From assembly GCF_001302265.1 (NCBI RefSeq), contig NZ_LHQM01000003.1, forward strand, positions 62,001-126,000: 64,000 bases of DNA, read 5' to 3'. The notes under the pieces are model-generated. The model saw nothing but the letters and a program-made list of their open reading frames with translations. It ran no database searches and had not been told where the DNA came from. The position numbers and the translations under genes are program-made. Positions 1-8,425 of the stretch are shown here, piece by piece; within the stretch, counting starts at the first letter, position 1, and each line of letters starts with the position of its first letter. Source of the DNA: Streptococcus phocae. Lineage in GTDB: Bacteria > Bacillota > Bacilli > Lactobacillales > Streptococcaceae.

Positions 1-464
1 TTTCGGAAATCAATATGCGGCAATGCTTGTTGAATGCTTAAGTCATCAGGTCTTCGGGCTTCTTTGTCTCCGATACGCCATAGGTTAGTAATGGCTCCAA
101 TTGTGATATCGAACTTGCCATGGCTAGCTCTTGATATTTTTTGAGCTTCTTTGATGATTTTAAAGGTCCTTGGATCAACAGTTACTGCTTTTTTTCCAGC
201 GCTTTTATTGATTCGATAGACGTCAGAACCTTTGAGATTTGTCGAGAGCAATTGTTCCATCTCTTTGATGTAGGAAATGGCTTGTTCCATAGTTTTTTCT
301 TGATGTTTGTGGTAAATGCTTAGTTGCACAACGGTATGTAGTAACGATTCGCTACGAACCAGTGGTTGGTTGGTCACTTCAAGGGAAGTGTTCCGAGAGG
401 TATGGTGACAACCGTACAAAACAAGACACAACATCGACACCAATAAATAGTTTAGGTATTTCAT
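1..464 (-). CDS. apbE: FAD:protein FMN transferase (ApbE family), partial, 3' end outside window
   Basis: Reading from an ATG at 464 gives a lipoprotein signal (hydrophobic run ending in LVLYGC, Cys at about residue 18) followed by the ApbE fold start: SYIKEMEQLLS, then GKFDITIGAITNLW and RRPDDLSIQQALPHID. ApbE enzymes move FMN from FAD onto a Thr of FMN-binding domains, here presumably on the outside of the membrane. The natural substrate is the FMN-binding lipoprotein encoded just upstream (528-1040), so this is the counterpart of Listeria FmnB. Only the first ~154 codons are in the window. The SD GGAGC lies 5 nt before the ATG. Family assignment is firm; the electron-transfer role is inferred from neighbours. 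Confidence 0.88.
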   Translation of the reverse strand, partial: MKYLNYLLVSMLCLVLYGCHHTSRNTSLEVTNQPLVRSESLLHTVVQLSIYHKHQEKTMEQAISYIKEMEQLLSTNLKGSDVYRINKSAGKKAVTVDPRTFKIIKEAQKISRASHGKFDITIGAITNLWRIGDKEARRPDDLSIQQALPHIDFR

Positions 465-485
465 AAATGCTCCTTGATGTAAAAT

Positions 486-513
486 AGAGAGTTAAGCCAA
501 ACTCAACTCTCTA
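486..513 (-). terminator. Stem-loop between FMN-binding lipoprotein gene and apbE
   Basis: AGAGAGTT and AACTCTCT are perfectly complementary with an 11-12 nt loop; on the minus strand the stem is followed by ATTTTAC. It sits 15 nt after the lipoprotein stop and could terminate or attenuate transcription before apbE. Confidence 0.6.
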
Positions 514-527
514 TGATACCCACAGCT

Positions 528-1040
528 TTATTTTGGTAAATCAATTAAAATAGTCTCAGTTTGTCCTTTGCTGGCTGCTTTTAAGAGTGCCTTAGCAGAT
601 GCTTTGAAATTAGCAGAGGTGTGTGTGGCACCTGACACAACTTCGACATCATCAATAGTTTGTTTTTTAACCAATTGATCATTTAATTTTTCGGTTGCTT
701 CTTTAGACGATGTACCTGATTTTGCCTTCATCTTTTTATTGTACTCGTCATCGTCAGCTTTATATTTTCCATCTTTGTTTTCGTAGTTAAAATCCGATGC
801 TGTGATGAGTCCATCTGTCACAGTGATGGTATGAACAACTTTCCAACCATGCTTATCAAATTCTGATTCAGCCTTGTAGTTGCCATCTTTAAGGGTTACT
901 TTTTCTTCAGTCGATTTAGAAACTTTTTCAGTTTTTGCTTCTGAAGAAGAGGATTTTTTATCATTAGCCTTGTTGCCACAAGCAGCAAGTGTTATGAGCG
1001 ATGCTACTAACAGTGAACCTGTTAACATTTTCTTTTTCAT
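528..1040 (-). CDS. FMN-binding domain lipoprotein (PplA-like)
   Basis: 170 residues from the ATG at 1040, which has a GGAGG site 9 nt upstream (an in-frame TTG at 1043 is less likely). Type II signal peptide with lipobox ITLAAC (Cys21), then a Ser/Lys/Glu-rich linker, then a single FMN_bind domain from about residue 50. The motif VSGATHTS carries the Thr (about 139) to which ApbE attaches FMN covalently. Listeria PplA, the extracellular electron-shuttle lipoprotein, has the same architecture but with two FMN sites. Co-oriented with ndh2, the polyprenyl synthase and apbE, this is the likely outer electron carrier of a flavin-based extracellular electron transfer chain. Domain call is firm, pathway is inference. 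Confidence 0.87.
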   Translation of the reverse strand: MKKKMLTGSLLVASLITLAACGNKANDKKSSSSEAKTEKVSKSTEEKVTLKDGNYKAESEFDKHGWKVVHTITVTDGLITASDFNYENKDGKYKADDDEYNKKMKAKSGTSSKEATEKLNDQLVKKQTIDDVEVVSGATHTSANFKASAKALLKAASKGQTETILIDLPK

Positions 1041-1072
1041 CAAAAAGAACCTCCATTCTAAATTACAAAATT

Positions 1073-1101
1073 ATTATATCACAAGCTAATAGACTTGTCT
1101 A
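1073..1101 (-). promoter_or_regulatory. Promoter of the FMN-binding lipoprotein gene
   Basis: Minus-strand TAGACA (1101-1096), 17-nt spacer, TATAAT (1078-1073). It lies 33 nt before the ATG, so the lipoprotein can be transcribed separately from the genes upstream. Confidence 0.7.
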
Positions 1102-1115
1102 ATGCCTGAAAACCT

Positions 1116-2114
1116 TCATGATGTTTTGCCAATCAAGATGTTTTTAATAAAAGCCAGGAAAGGTTCAGGGTTTTTGACTGGCAAAAGATGGACGTTATGT
1201 TGAATTTTATCAATGTACTTTTCAAGTAAGGTTTCTGTTCTATGAAAACTGTTAAGACTTACTAAATGATCATAGAAAGCATCTAGCTCCCACTGCTCCC
1301 ACTGCTTATTTTGCTTAGTACCTAGTAAGGTTCGAACCTCTGATGATTCTTGCATCGCAATAATCGTTGGGGCGGTATAAATGCCATTTTGGATGTCTTG
1401 CATACGAGGTTTTCCTGATTGTTTTTTAGGACTACGAAAGTCAATCAAATCATCAGACAGTTGAAAAGCCATGCCAAGATAAATACCGATACGACGTGCT
1501 GCTTGCAATTCTTTTTTAGAGAGCCTTGGATTCCAGGCGCCTAGCTGACAAGCCATGCCGAATAAAAAAGCCGTTTTACCCTTGATTTGTTTCAGGTAGC
1601 TTTTCATTGTCATAGATAGGTTGTTTTGATTCATTAACTGGGTTAATTCACCAACTAAGATGCGTTCAATCAATTGGTACTGCATCATGTCCATGCTTTT
1701 TGTATTTGCTGGCTCAAGGAGTCGATAGCCTTTGTTTGATAGTCTACCAGCATAGGCTAACAGGTAGTCGCCAGCATAGATGGCAATTTTATTGGTATGG
1801 GTTTTGTGAAAAGGCTCAAGCGTCCTTCTTAAATCCGCCTCATCAATAACATCATCATGAATCAAAGTTGCTAGGTGTAGCACTTCAATAGAAGCAGCCA
1901 GATATAGTTTGCCTTTCGAGATATGACCTTCTACTTCCTTTGCTAAGTAAAGGCAAAGCCCTGCTCTAAGGTATTTGCCAGGAGCATTAATATAGTCTAT
2001 TATTTTTTGTTTGACATCGGGATGTATGGTGGATAGTTCAGACATCATGATTTTCTTGACAGCCAACAAAGCAGCATCAAGGTCATCGTGTCGTTTCCAA
2101 ATAGCGTGTACCAA
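1116..2114 (-). CDS. Trans-polyprenyl diphosphate synthase (HepT/DmkB-like)
   Basis: 332 residues starting at a TTG with AAGGAG 9 nt upstream. Both aspartate-rich Mg-diphosphate motifs of long-chain isoprenyl synthases are intact: DDVID at residues 87-91 and DDLID at 221-225. The family extends farnesyl/geranyl diphosphate with isopentenyl diphosphate to make the side chain of (demethyl)menaquinone. Most streptococci lack complete menaquinone synthesis, so a dedicated side-chain synthase beside ndh2 suggests a quinone finished from a scavenged head group. It matches DmkB of Listeria in context. No other menaquinone gene is present in this window. Confidence 0.83.
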   Translation of the reverse strand: MVHAIWKRHDDLDAALLAVKKIMMSELSTIHPDVKQKIIDYINAPGKYLRAGLCLYLAKEVEGHISKGKLYLAASIEVLHLATLIHDDVIDEADLRRTLEPFHKTHTNKIAIYAGDYLLAYAGRLSNKGYRLLEPANTKSMDMMQYQLIERILVGELTQLMNQNNLSMTMKSYLKQIKGKTAFLFGMACQLGAWNPRLSKKELQAARRIGIYLGMAFQLSDDLIDFRSPKKQSGKPRMQDIQNGIYTAPTIIAMQESSEVRTLLGTKQNKQWEQWELDAFYDHLVSLNSFHRTETLLEKYIDKIQHNVHLLPVKNPEPFLAFIKNILIGKTS

Positions 2115-2193
2115 AAATATTTTCTCCTTTTTAGATAAAAAGAAGCTGCATATCGTAAATCATTAACTATTTACCATACACAGCGCTTGCTTT

Positions 2194-4077
2194 TTATGAG
2201 TCTCTTTTTTTCAGGTAAAGGTGTTTAGGCCTTCCATAAAGCCATTTATCCAATGTTCTACCCAGCCAAGGCATGATCCAATAATCTAACCCAAATGTTC
2301 GACCAGCACCAGACATCAAAGCGATAGCAACTGGGACAAACCATATATTAACCCAGAAAAACATGCCAGATAAGCTAAACATAACGACCATAGCCGCTGT
2401 AGCTGCGCTTACCAACCAAACAAAGGCACCTACAATAAGTGCTAGACCTATAGCAATTTCGATACAGGTCATCATTTTTTGCATAAACAGGGCAACATCT
2501 TGTGTTGGCATCAAAAACCTCATGATTGCTTCAAACCAATGGGGCATTTCCTTAAAGACCTGCATAGGCTCTTCGCCATAAGTATAACTTAAGCTAAATA
2601 GTTGTTTGGCAGCTTCATTTCCAGCTCCTGCAGCAGTCTCAGAAGCTCCAGAAGTAACCTCTGCTGTTTGATGTAACCAAGGGAATGGGAATACTACCTT
2701 GTCTCCAAACCATGATTCAGTGCCAAAAAGTCCAAATGCTTTTTTGACGCCTTCATATAACCATAATGTACCATAGAATAAACGTAAAGGCAATAACCAT
2801 AAGCGATTTCCCTTACTTGATAAATTGCTGCCAAAGATATTTCTACCGTGTCTAATATCGAAAAATTCATGCTTAACGTAAGCACCAATATTGAAGAAGC
2901 TACGAATCGTAAAGAAATATAGGATATTTGTAAAATGCTTCACTAATATGGCTAAAAATCCAGAAAGATGAAACTTATTCATCAAAAAGGCGACACCATA
3001 CTTAGCTCCAATGGACACAAGAAATCCATCATATTTCCCTTTGTAGCTGACTTTTTCAGTCTGGTTAATTGCAGCGGCAATATTTTGGGCTGCGACTTTT
3101 CCTGTTTGCTCAGCAGCTTGAACGATTTGAGGGGTCGGTTTTCCTCCTTGGGTACTGTCTTCATAATAAACAAGATCTCCCGCGACATAGACTCCTGGAT
3201 GCTCTAAAGTTTCCATGTATTGATTAGCATTCAATCGTCCATTAGGTTTTTTAGCAATGTCAAAATCACTAGCATCACTATTTGCTTTTACCCCTGCTGT
3301 CCAAATAGAGGTATAGGTAGGAATTGTTTTACCTGAAGTGAGGTATAGACTATCTTTTTCAATTCGCTCAACCCCATCAGACAAGATTAATTCGACACCT
3401 TTTTTAGACAAATAGGCAGTGGTTTTGCTTTGCTCTTTTTCTGTTACCATGTTTAAGATGTTGTCAGAGGCTTCAACCACTTTTAATGAAAACTCATTCG
3501 GATTCAGCTTAAACTGTTTGGCTAAGATAGGAATCCAGTCTATGAGCTCACCAATCATTTCAATTCCAGTAAAACCTGCTCCTATAACTGTAAAGGTTAG
3601 CAGTGCTTTACGTTTTTTTGGGTCATGCTCTTTCATTGCTTGATAACAAGCGTCAAGGATATGGTCGTGCAATTTTTCAGCTGCTTCAATGGACCATAAA
3701 GTAAAGCCATTGTCCATAACGCCTGGGATTCCAAAGTCATTGGCCTCTGCCCCCATTGCAAGGATAAGGTAGTCAAAATCAAGGGTATTATTTTCAGCGA
3801 TAACTTGATTTTTATCATAGTCAATAGAGATGACGGTATCTGTAACCAAGTCCACTTTTGGGTACTTCTTAAAAATCCGCTGCAAGTCATACTTGATTGC
3901 TTCAGGTTCAATTCGTCCAGCCGCTACTTCGTGTAGCTCTGTCATGTAAGTTTGAAATGAATTTTTATCTATAAGAGTGATGGTGACATCACTATGGCGC
4001 TTAAATGTTTTTGCTAAATACCTTGCGGAAGTGATTCCTGCGAAACCAGCTCCAACAATAACGATATTTTTGGTCAT
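2194..4077 (-). CDS. ndh2: Membrane-extended type-II NADH dehydrogenase (Ndh2)
   Basis: 627 residues. The N-terminal ~400 residues are a two-dinucleotide-fold FAD/NADH oxidoreductase: GAGFAGITSARYL at residues 8-20, a second Rossmann motif IGAGFTGIEMIGEL near 167, and the FAD-binding VYVAGDLVYY near 300. Unlike ordinary NDH-2 (about 400 aa) it carries a ~200-residue C-terminal extension with several hydrophobic helices (around 430-455 and 535-600), the architecture of the extracellular-electron-transfer Ndh2 of Listeria and Enterococcus. It would oxidise cytosolic NADH and reduce a membrane quinone or flavin acceptor. First gene of the minus-strand cluster; expression is probably catabolite-controlled by the cre site at 4088-4101. 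Confidence 0.88.
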   Translation of the reverse strand: MTKNIVIVGAGFAGITSARYLAKTFKRHSDVTITLIDKNSFQTYMTELHEVAAGRIEPEAIKYDLQRIFKKYPKVDLVTDTVISIDYDKNQVIAENNTLDFDYLILAMGAEANDFGIPGVMDNGFTLWSIEAAEKLHDHILDACYQAMKEHDPKKRKALLTFTVIGAGFTGIEMIGELIDWIPILAKQFKLNPNEFSLKVVEASDNILNMVTEKEQSKTTAYLSKKGVELILSDGVERIEKDSLYLTSGKTIPTYTSIWTAGVKANSDASDFDIAKKPNGRLNANQYMETLEHPGVYVAGDLVYYEDSTQGGKPTPQIVQAAEQTGKVAAQNIAAAINQTEKVSYKGKYDGFLVSIGAKYGVAFLMNKFHLSGFLAILVKHFTNILYFFTIRSFFNIGAYVKHEFFDIRHGRNIFGSNLSSKGNRLWLLPLRLFYGTLWLYEGVKKAFGLFGTESWFGDKVVFPFPWLHQTAEVTSGASETAAGAGNEAAKQLFSLSYTYGEEPMQVFKEMPHWFEAIMRFLMPTQDVALFMQKMMTCIEIAIGLALIVGAFVWLVSAATAAMVVMFSLSGMFFWVNIWFVPVAIALMSGAGRTFGLDYWIMPWLGRTLDKWLYGRPKHLYLKKRDS

Positions 4078-4087
4078 AAGTATCCTC

Positions 4088-4101
4088 CGTTAACGTTTTC
4101 A
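4088..4101 (-). promoter_or_regulatory. CcpA-binding cre site in the ndh2 leader
   Basis: The minus strand reads TGAAAACGTTAACG, matching the Gram-positive cre consensus TGWAANCGNTNWCA at 13 of 14 positions. It lies between the -10 box (4112-4107) and the ndh2 SD, a position where CcpA binding blocks transcription. Confidence 0.72.
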
Positions 4102-4106
4102 AAAAT

Positions 4107-4135
4107 ATTATATCATACTATCTAGTGACACTCAA
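4107..4135 (-). promoter_or_regulatory. ndh2 promoter
   Basis: Minus-strand TTGAGT (4135-4130), 17-nt spacer, TATAAT (4112-4107). Confidence 0.75.
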
Positions 4136-4242
4136 CATAACCAAGATTCAAAGGAATAGCATTGCCAGTATTGTGCTAGCTAGCTTCCTCTACTCTTTAT
4201 GGTAAAATAATGAGACAGTACTTTAGAAAGTGACAATCTCCT

Positions 4243-4791
4243 ATGCATAAGAAACACCAAAAAATTGTTTTTATCACCATGCTAGCTGCCCAGGCAGTGG
4301 TTATCTCCTTTTGTGAAAGATTTCTTCCAACACCATTTGCCTTTGTCCCAGGGGCTAAGCTTGGTCTGGCAAATTTAATCACAATTTTGGCCATTTTCAC
4401 TCTTAAACCAGCCGATAGCTCAAAAGTTGTTTTTTTGAAGCTTATGATTGCGACGCTTATCAGTGGTGGATTTTCCACATTTTTATATGGTTTTTCTGGC
4501 ACCCTATTGAGCTTTGCGACAATGCTATCCTTAAAACAACTAGGACCCAAACGTGTTAGTGTGATTGGTATTTCAATACTAGGTGGCATGATGCACAATG
4601 TGGGGCAGTTGTTTGTTTTTGCACTAATTGCTAAGTCTTTGTTGGTTTTAAACTACCTTCCCTTACTATCATTAAGTGGAATTTTTTCAGGTTTCTTTGT
4701 TGGATTGACAGGAAACTACTTACTTGTTAAAGTTCAACCTTTGAAACAATTTCATCAAGAATTACTAGATGAGTGGCAATTCAACAGGTGA
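4243..4791 (+). CDS. EetB/HepI-like membrane protein (Gx transporter family)
   Basis: 182 residues, almost entirely hydrophobic with five to six predicted helices. It belongs to the family long annotated as heptaprenyl diphosphate synthase component I, now regarded as an ECF-S-like membrane family (typical motif FVPGAKLGLANLITI near residue 35). In Listeria a family member (EetB) is needed for flavin-based electron transfer. It is transcribed divergently from ndh2, and its stop is 17 nt from the convergent histidine-kinase gene. The start has no strong SD, so it is less certain than the family. The transported or bound substrate is unknown. Confidence 0.75.
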   Translation: MHKKHQKIVFITMLAAQAVVISFCERFLPTPFAFVPGAKLGLANLITILAIFTLKPADSSKVVFLKLMIATLISGGFSTFLYGFSGTLLSFATMLSLKQLGPKRVSVIGISILGGMMHNVGQLFVFALIAKSLLVLNYLPLLSLSGIFSGFFVGLTGNYLLVKVQPLKQFHQELLDEWQFNR

Positions 4792-4807
4792 GTCCCTTCG
4801 CCTCGTT

Positions 4808-5755
4808 TTAATCACCGAGTGGGGCTAGGCGGACCGTTGTCCCTAAGCCGACCTGACTGTCAATATCAATTGATAGGTGCAGATTTTCTAAAATTTCCTT
4901 AGTAATGGATAAACCCAAGCCAGTTGCTTTCTGATGTTCATGACCATTAAATCCCGTGAAACCTTCTTCAAAAATACGGGGCAAGTCCTCTTTTAGTATC
5001 CCGATACCATTATCTGATATGACAATACTTTTTCTAGAAATAATAATTTCTATATGCCCATCTTTTTTTGAGTACTTTACTGCGTTATCAATCAGTTGGG
5101 TCAAGGCAAAGGCTAGCCACTTTTTATCTGAACTAAACTGCCAGTCTCCTTTGACACTGATGCTGATTCCTTTAGCGATACAGACATGGCTATATTTTTT
5201 GATAATTGGCAAGACAATTTCTTTCATTGAACACTCTTGAAATCGAAAATCATCTTTGGATTGCCTAAATTTTAAATAATTGAGTAAATTATTGAGGTAA
5301 TCTTCTATACGATTGACCTGCAAACGATACTCCTTTGTATCTATGTTAGTGATCTGGGTCATGAGTGATATGGCTGATAGGGGAATCTTCATCTGATGAA
5401 CCCACATTTTAACAATACCTTCTAGTTTCTTTTGTCTATTTTCTTGCACAACTAACTCATTTGCCTGTGCCTGTTGCAAACTCATGATTAAAGCTTGGTA
5501 AGCTTGTTCACTAGGCGAGGTTAATGAATCTAATTCATTTACATAAATAAATTTCTGTAACATATTGATCTTACGATGAAATTGATAATATTTCCATAAA
5601 CTAAAAAGAAACAACAGGCTAACGGCTAACACACTTGCAACAGCAAACCGTTTGATTGGGAGATGATAGAGCCAAAAAATGAGTAAATAAAGACCCATCA
5701 CTAATGCGTATTGATAATACCATAACCGATACTCTTTAAAAAATGCCCTAATCAT
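4808..5755 (-). CDS. Intramembrane-sensing histidine kinase (BceS type)
   Basis: 315 residues. Two N-terminal membrane helices (about 14-30 and 37-53) are joined by only a few residues, so there is no extracellular sensor domain, the mark of BceS-type kinases that sense through their ABC transporter. The H-box VHQMKIPLSAISL has the phosphoacceptor at His120; the N-box is LIDNAVKYS, the G-box SDNGIGI, followed by KATGLGLSI. The start overlaps the response-regulator stop by 4 nt (ATGA). Together with the regulator and BceAB-type transporter it should respond to cell-wall-targeting peptides such as bacitracin-like antibiotics. Its exact ligand cannot be read from sequence. Confidence 0.88.
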   Translation of the reverse strand: MIRAFFKEYRLWYYQYALVMGLYLLIFWLYHLPIKRFAVASVLAVSLLFLFSLWKYYQFHRKINMLQKFIYVNELDSLTSPSEQAYQALIMSLQQAQANELVVQENRQKKLEGIVKMWVHQMKIPLSAISLMTQITNIDTKEYRLQVNRIEDYLNNLLNYLKFRQSKDDFRFQECSMKEIVLPIIKKYSHVCIAKGISISVKGDWQFSSDKKWLAFALTQLIDNAVKYSKKDGHIEIIISRKSIVISDNGIGILKEDLPRIFEEGFTGFNGHEHQKATGLGLSITKEILENLHLSIDIDSQVGLGTTVRLAPLGD

Positions 5756-6417
5756 TTAACAAGATACCCTACCCCTCTGACCGTATGAATGCGATGAAAC
5801 CCAATGGCAGCAGTTTTTTTTCGTAATCGTGCCATATTAACATTTAAAGTATTTTGGTCGATGAATTCGTTTCCTTCCCAGAGTTTTTCTAAGATTTCTT
5901 CTTTTGGAACGACTTGCTTCGTATGCATCATGAGCAAGGTTAGTATTTTGTGCTCTGTGGGAGAAAGAATGACGCTGTCCTCACCATTGGATAAAGTGCC
6001 ATCGAACTTTAAAATAAACTGGTCTAAAATAATATCATCATTAATAAACTGTTGTGAACGCCGTAAAAAAGCCGTAATTTTGGCATCTAACAGTTTTAAA
6101 GAAAATGGTTTTGAAATAAAATCATCGCCACCCATGTTAAGTGCCATGACCATATCCATTTCATCATTACTACTAGAAATAAAAATAATAGGGGTTGTAA
6201 AGTCTTTTCTGATTTCTGTAGTCCAGTAAAAGCCATTAAAAAATGGTAGCTTAAGATCCATTAAAATCAAATCAGGTTTCCAACTGGTCATTTCTTTTTT
6301 GATGTCTCTGAAATTGGAAACCGTATTAATGTGATAATTTTGTGAGAGATACTCTTTCAAGAGAGATAGTACGGTTTCGTCGTCTTCAATGATATAAATT
6401 TTCTGATGATTATTCAT
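5752..6417 (-). CDS. OmpR/PhoB-family response regulator (BceR type)
   Basis: 221 residues: receiver domain (acidic pocket EDD at 11-13, phosphoacceptor Asp54 in LILMDLKLPF, conserved Lys in ISKPFSLKLL) and a C-terminal winged-helix DNA-binding domain (LSPTEHKILTLLM, VNMARLRKKT, TVRGVGYLVK). It lies between the transporter genes and its partner kinase and overlaps the latter. The likely target is the paired site upstream of the ATPase gene at 9265-9301. A terminator-like hairpin at 6432-6459 separates it from the transporter genes, so regulator levels may be held lower than transporter levels. Confidence 0.9.
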   Translation of the reverse strand: MNNHQKIYIIEDDETVLSLLKEYLSQNYHINTVSNFRDIKKEMTSWKPDLILMDLKLPFFNGFYWTTEIRKDFTTPIIFISSSNDEMDMVMALNMGGDDFISKPFSLKLLDAKITAFLRRSQQFINDDIILDQFILKFDGTLSNGEDSVILSPTEHKILTLLMMHTKQVVPKEEILEKLWEGNEFIDQNTLNVNMARLRKKTAAIGFHRIHTVRGVGYLVK

Positions 6418-6431
6418 ATAGTTATTTTAGC

Positions 6432-6459
6432 AAAAAAGTGGCGAAAAATCGCCACTTTT
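6432..6459 (-). terminator. Hairpin between permease and response-regulator genes
   Basis: AAAAGTGGCG (6434-6443) pairs perfectly with CGCCACTTTT (6450-6459); the minus strand continues into a U run. It begins 1 nt after the permease stop and would act as a partial terminator inside the operon. Confidence 0.8.
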
Positions 6460-6460
6460 C

Positions 6461-8425
6461 TTATCTTTCAATAATAGTGTAGTAAGTTTTGCTGGTTATT
6501 TTATAGATGGTCAAGTAAATAATAATGATAATGCTGATGGTTATTGCACTCACGAGATAAACCATTTTATCGTTTTCTACTGCAAAAAATAGCAACATTT
6601 GTTTGAGAATCGGAAGAGCAAAGCAAAAATGATTCACAGCCATCATAATTGGCATGAAAAAGACAAGCATAATTTGAGAATTAATGGTTTTCTTGACCTG
6701 GTCACTACTCATTCCAACTTCTTGTAATATTTGATAGGATTTTTGATCTTCTTGTCCTTCAGAGTATTGTTTGTAGTAAATGATGAGAGCGGCTCCGAGA
6801 ATAAAACTAAGGCCTAAGAAAAATCCACTAAAGAGAAATACACCACTGAGGCTATAGGTTCCTTGGCGATAGTCCTCTTTGAACGCTAATTGACCGATAA
6901 CCTGATCATTTTTACTAATAGTCCCCTTCTGGTCGACAATCTGGCTAATTTCTCCTTTGGTGAGGTCGGCAAGAACAGTAGTTAAGTATTCAACATTGAC
7001 ACCTTCAATGTCAGTAAACGATTTTTGAATTGATTTTAAGACAGAAACATCACTAACAACTAAGACACCTGGATTGTAGGTATTATTTACTGGTGGAAAC
7101 CGAACGGATTTTAAATTAGCAATATTGTTAAAACGATGCCCTAAAAGGGTTATTTCCGTTAAACGGCTATCTCCTTTTAGTTTAAAAAAGGCGGTTTCAT
7201 TAGCTTGAAGTTTTGGTAAGGAATTTCCTAAGGCTCTAAAATCATCTTGGGGGACAACATAAACAAAACCGAGATCACTTATATTAGGGTTTAACACATC
7301 ATCTTTTGTCACTTTAAGTCGAGAGGCGTTAGGTATTTTAATGGTAATCATGGCATCCCTATAAATCTGGAAATCAGATAAGGGTTTTTCTAATTTATCA
7401 AGTCCTGTTTCCTGCAAGATGTCATTATTTGGGTTTAACTGTTTATTTTCAAAAATTATTTTGGTGTTTTTAGGAAACAATTGATTAGCCATGCTCTCTG
7501 TATTGGTATACAGGGCTGTTGTTGTTTCAATAGCTACAAATGCCATAACAGCTAACAAAGTAATATTTGCAAGTCCCACCGCATTTTGTTTCATCCTAAA
7601 AATCATTTGTGAGGTTGTGACAAAATGATTTAGCTGATAAAAGTACTCTTTATTTTGACGACGACGCTTGAGGTACCAGGCCATAAACGAGATGAAAAAG
7701 AGATAAGTTCCAAAGATGACACAAATTACAGCTACAAAAAAGCGACTAAGGCTTGCAAAGGCTGATAAATGAAATGAACTTAGAGAAATATAGTACCCTG
7801 TGCTCAGAGCTATGATAGATAAAATAGCTAATAAGAGATTTCCTTTAGGCTCTTTTTCCCCTTTAGATTGATCATGAAGCAACATCAAAGGAGATGTCTG
7901 ATGTACTTTGAAGGCACTGATTATGGCTAGTAGGATAAAAATGCCTAAAAATACCAAACCAGTTGTCAGAAACGGTGCCAAGCTGAATGATAATTCAAAG
8001 ATTTCGATATGCGAAATGTTTATAAATACAAGGTAAAACACATGTGAAAATATTGCTGAAAAGAGGCTTCCTATAATAAGTGTCCCTATAAACATCATCA
8101 ATAGCTCAAGTGTGGCTATACCAGTAATTTGTTTTTTGTTCATTCCTAAAATATTATAAAGCCCCAATTCACGAGTCCGTTGTGTGAGTAAGAATCGATA
8201 ACTATATATTTCCATGATAATTGAAAATAAAATCAGAACAATACTGGAGAATTCTAAAAGTATTTTTTCCCATCGCATATTAGCCACGGCTGGGCTTTTT
8301 ACAATGATGAAAACAATACAATTCAACATAAATAACACAGTGCTAGCCATTAAAAAGGGCGCAAAAACAGATAACGATTTTTGCAAGTTATTCCAAGCTA
8401 ATTTGAAATAGAACATGCTACTCAC
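6461..8425 (-). CDS. BceB-type ABC permease
   Basis: 654 residues with about ten hydrophobic helices in FtsX/MacB-like arrangement and a large hydrophilic segment (about residues 310-530) between two of them, the extracellular domain that characterises BceB transporters. The N-terminal half has the conserved RTRELGLYNILGMNKKQI cytoplasmic loop. It overlaps the upstream ATPase gene by 8 nt. BceAB complexes free lipid-II-cycle intermediates from peptide antibiotics and signal to the cognate kinase. The family is certain; substrate range is not. Confidence 0.9.
   Translation of the reverse strand: MSSMFYFKLAWNNLQKSLSVFAPFLMASTVLFMLNCIVFIIVKSPAVANMRWEKILLEFSSIVLILFSIIMEIYSYRFLLTQRTRELGLYNILGMNKKQITGIATLELLMMFIGTLIIGSLFSAIFSHVFYLVFINISHIEIFELSFSLAPFLTTGLVFLGIFILLAIISAFKVHQTSPLMLLHDQSKGEKEPKGNLLLAILSIIALSTGYYISLSSFHLSAFASLSRFFVAVICVIFGTYLFFISFMAWYLKRRRQNKEYFYQLNHFVTTSQMIFRMKQNAVGLANITLLAVMAFVAIETTTALYTNTESMANQLFPKNTKIIFENKQLNPNNDILQETGLDKLEKPLSDFQIYRDAMITIKIPNASRLKVTKDDVLNPNISDLGFVYVVPQDDFRALGNSLPKLQANETAFFKLKGDSRLTEITLLGHRFNNIANLKSVRFPPVNNTYNPGVLVVSDVSVLKSIQKSFTDIEGVNVEYLTTVLADLTKGEISQIVDQKGTISKNDQVIGQLAFKEDYRQGTYSLSGVFLFSGFFLGLSFILGAALIIYYKQYSEGQEDQKSYQILQEVGMSSDQVKKTINSQIMLVFFMPIMMAVNHFCFALPILKQMLLFFAVENDKMVYLVSAITISIIIIIYLTIYKITSKTYYTIIER

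Noticed and set aside
2363-3911. Several open frames antisense or out of frame within ndh2
   Set aside because: They follow the codon shadow of ndh2, with no SD or promoter.
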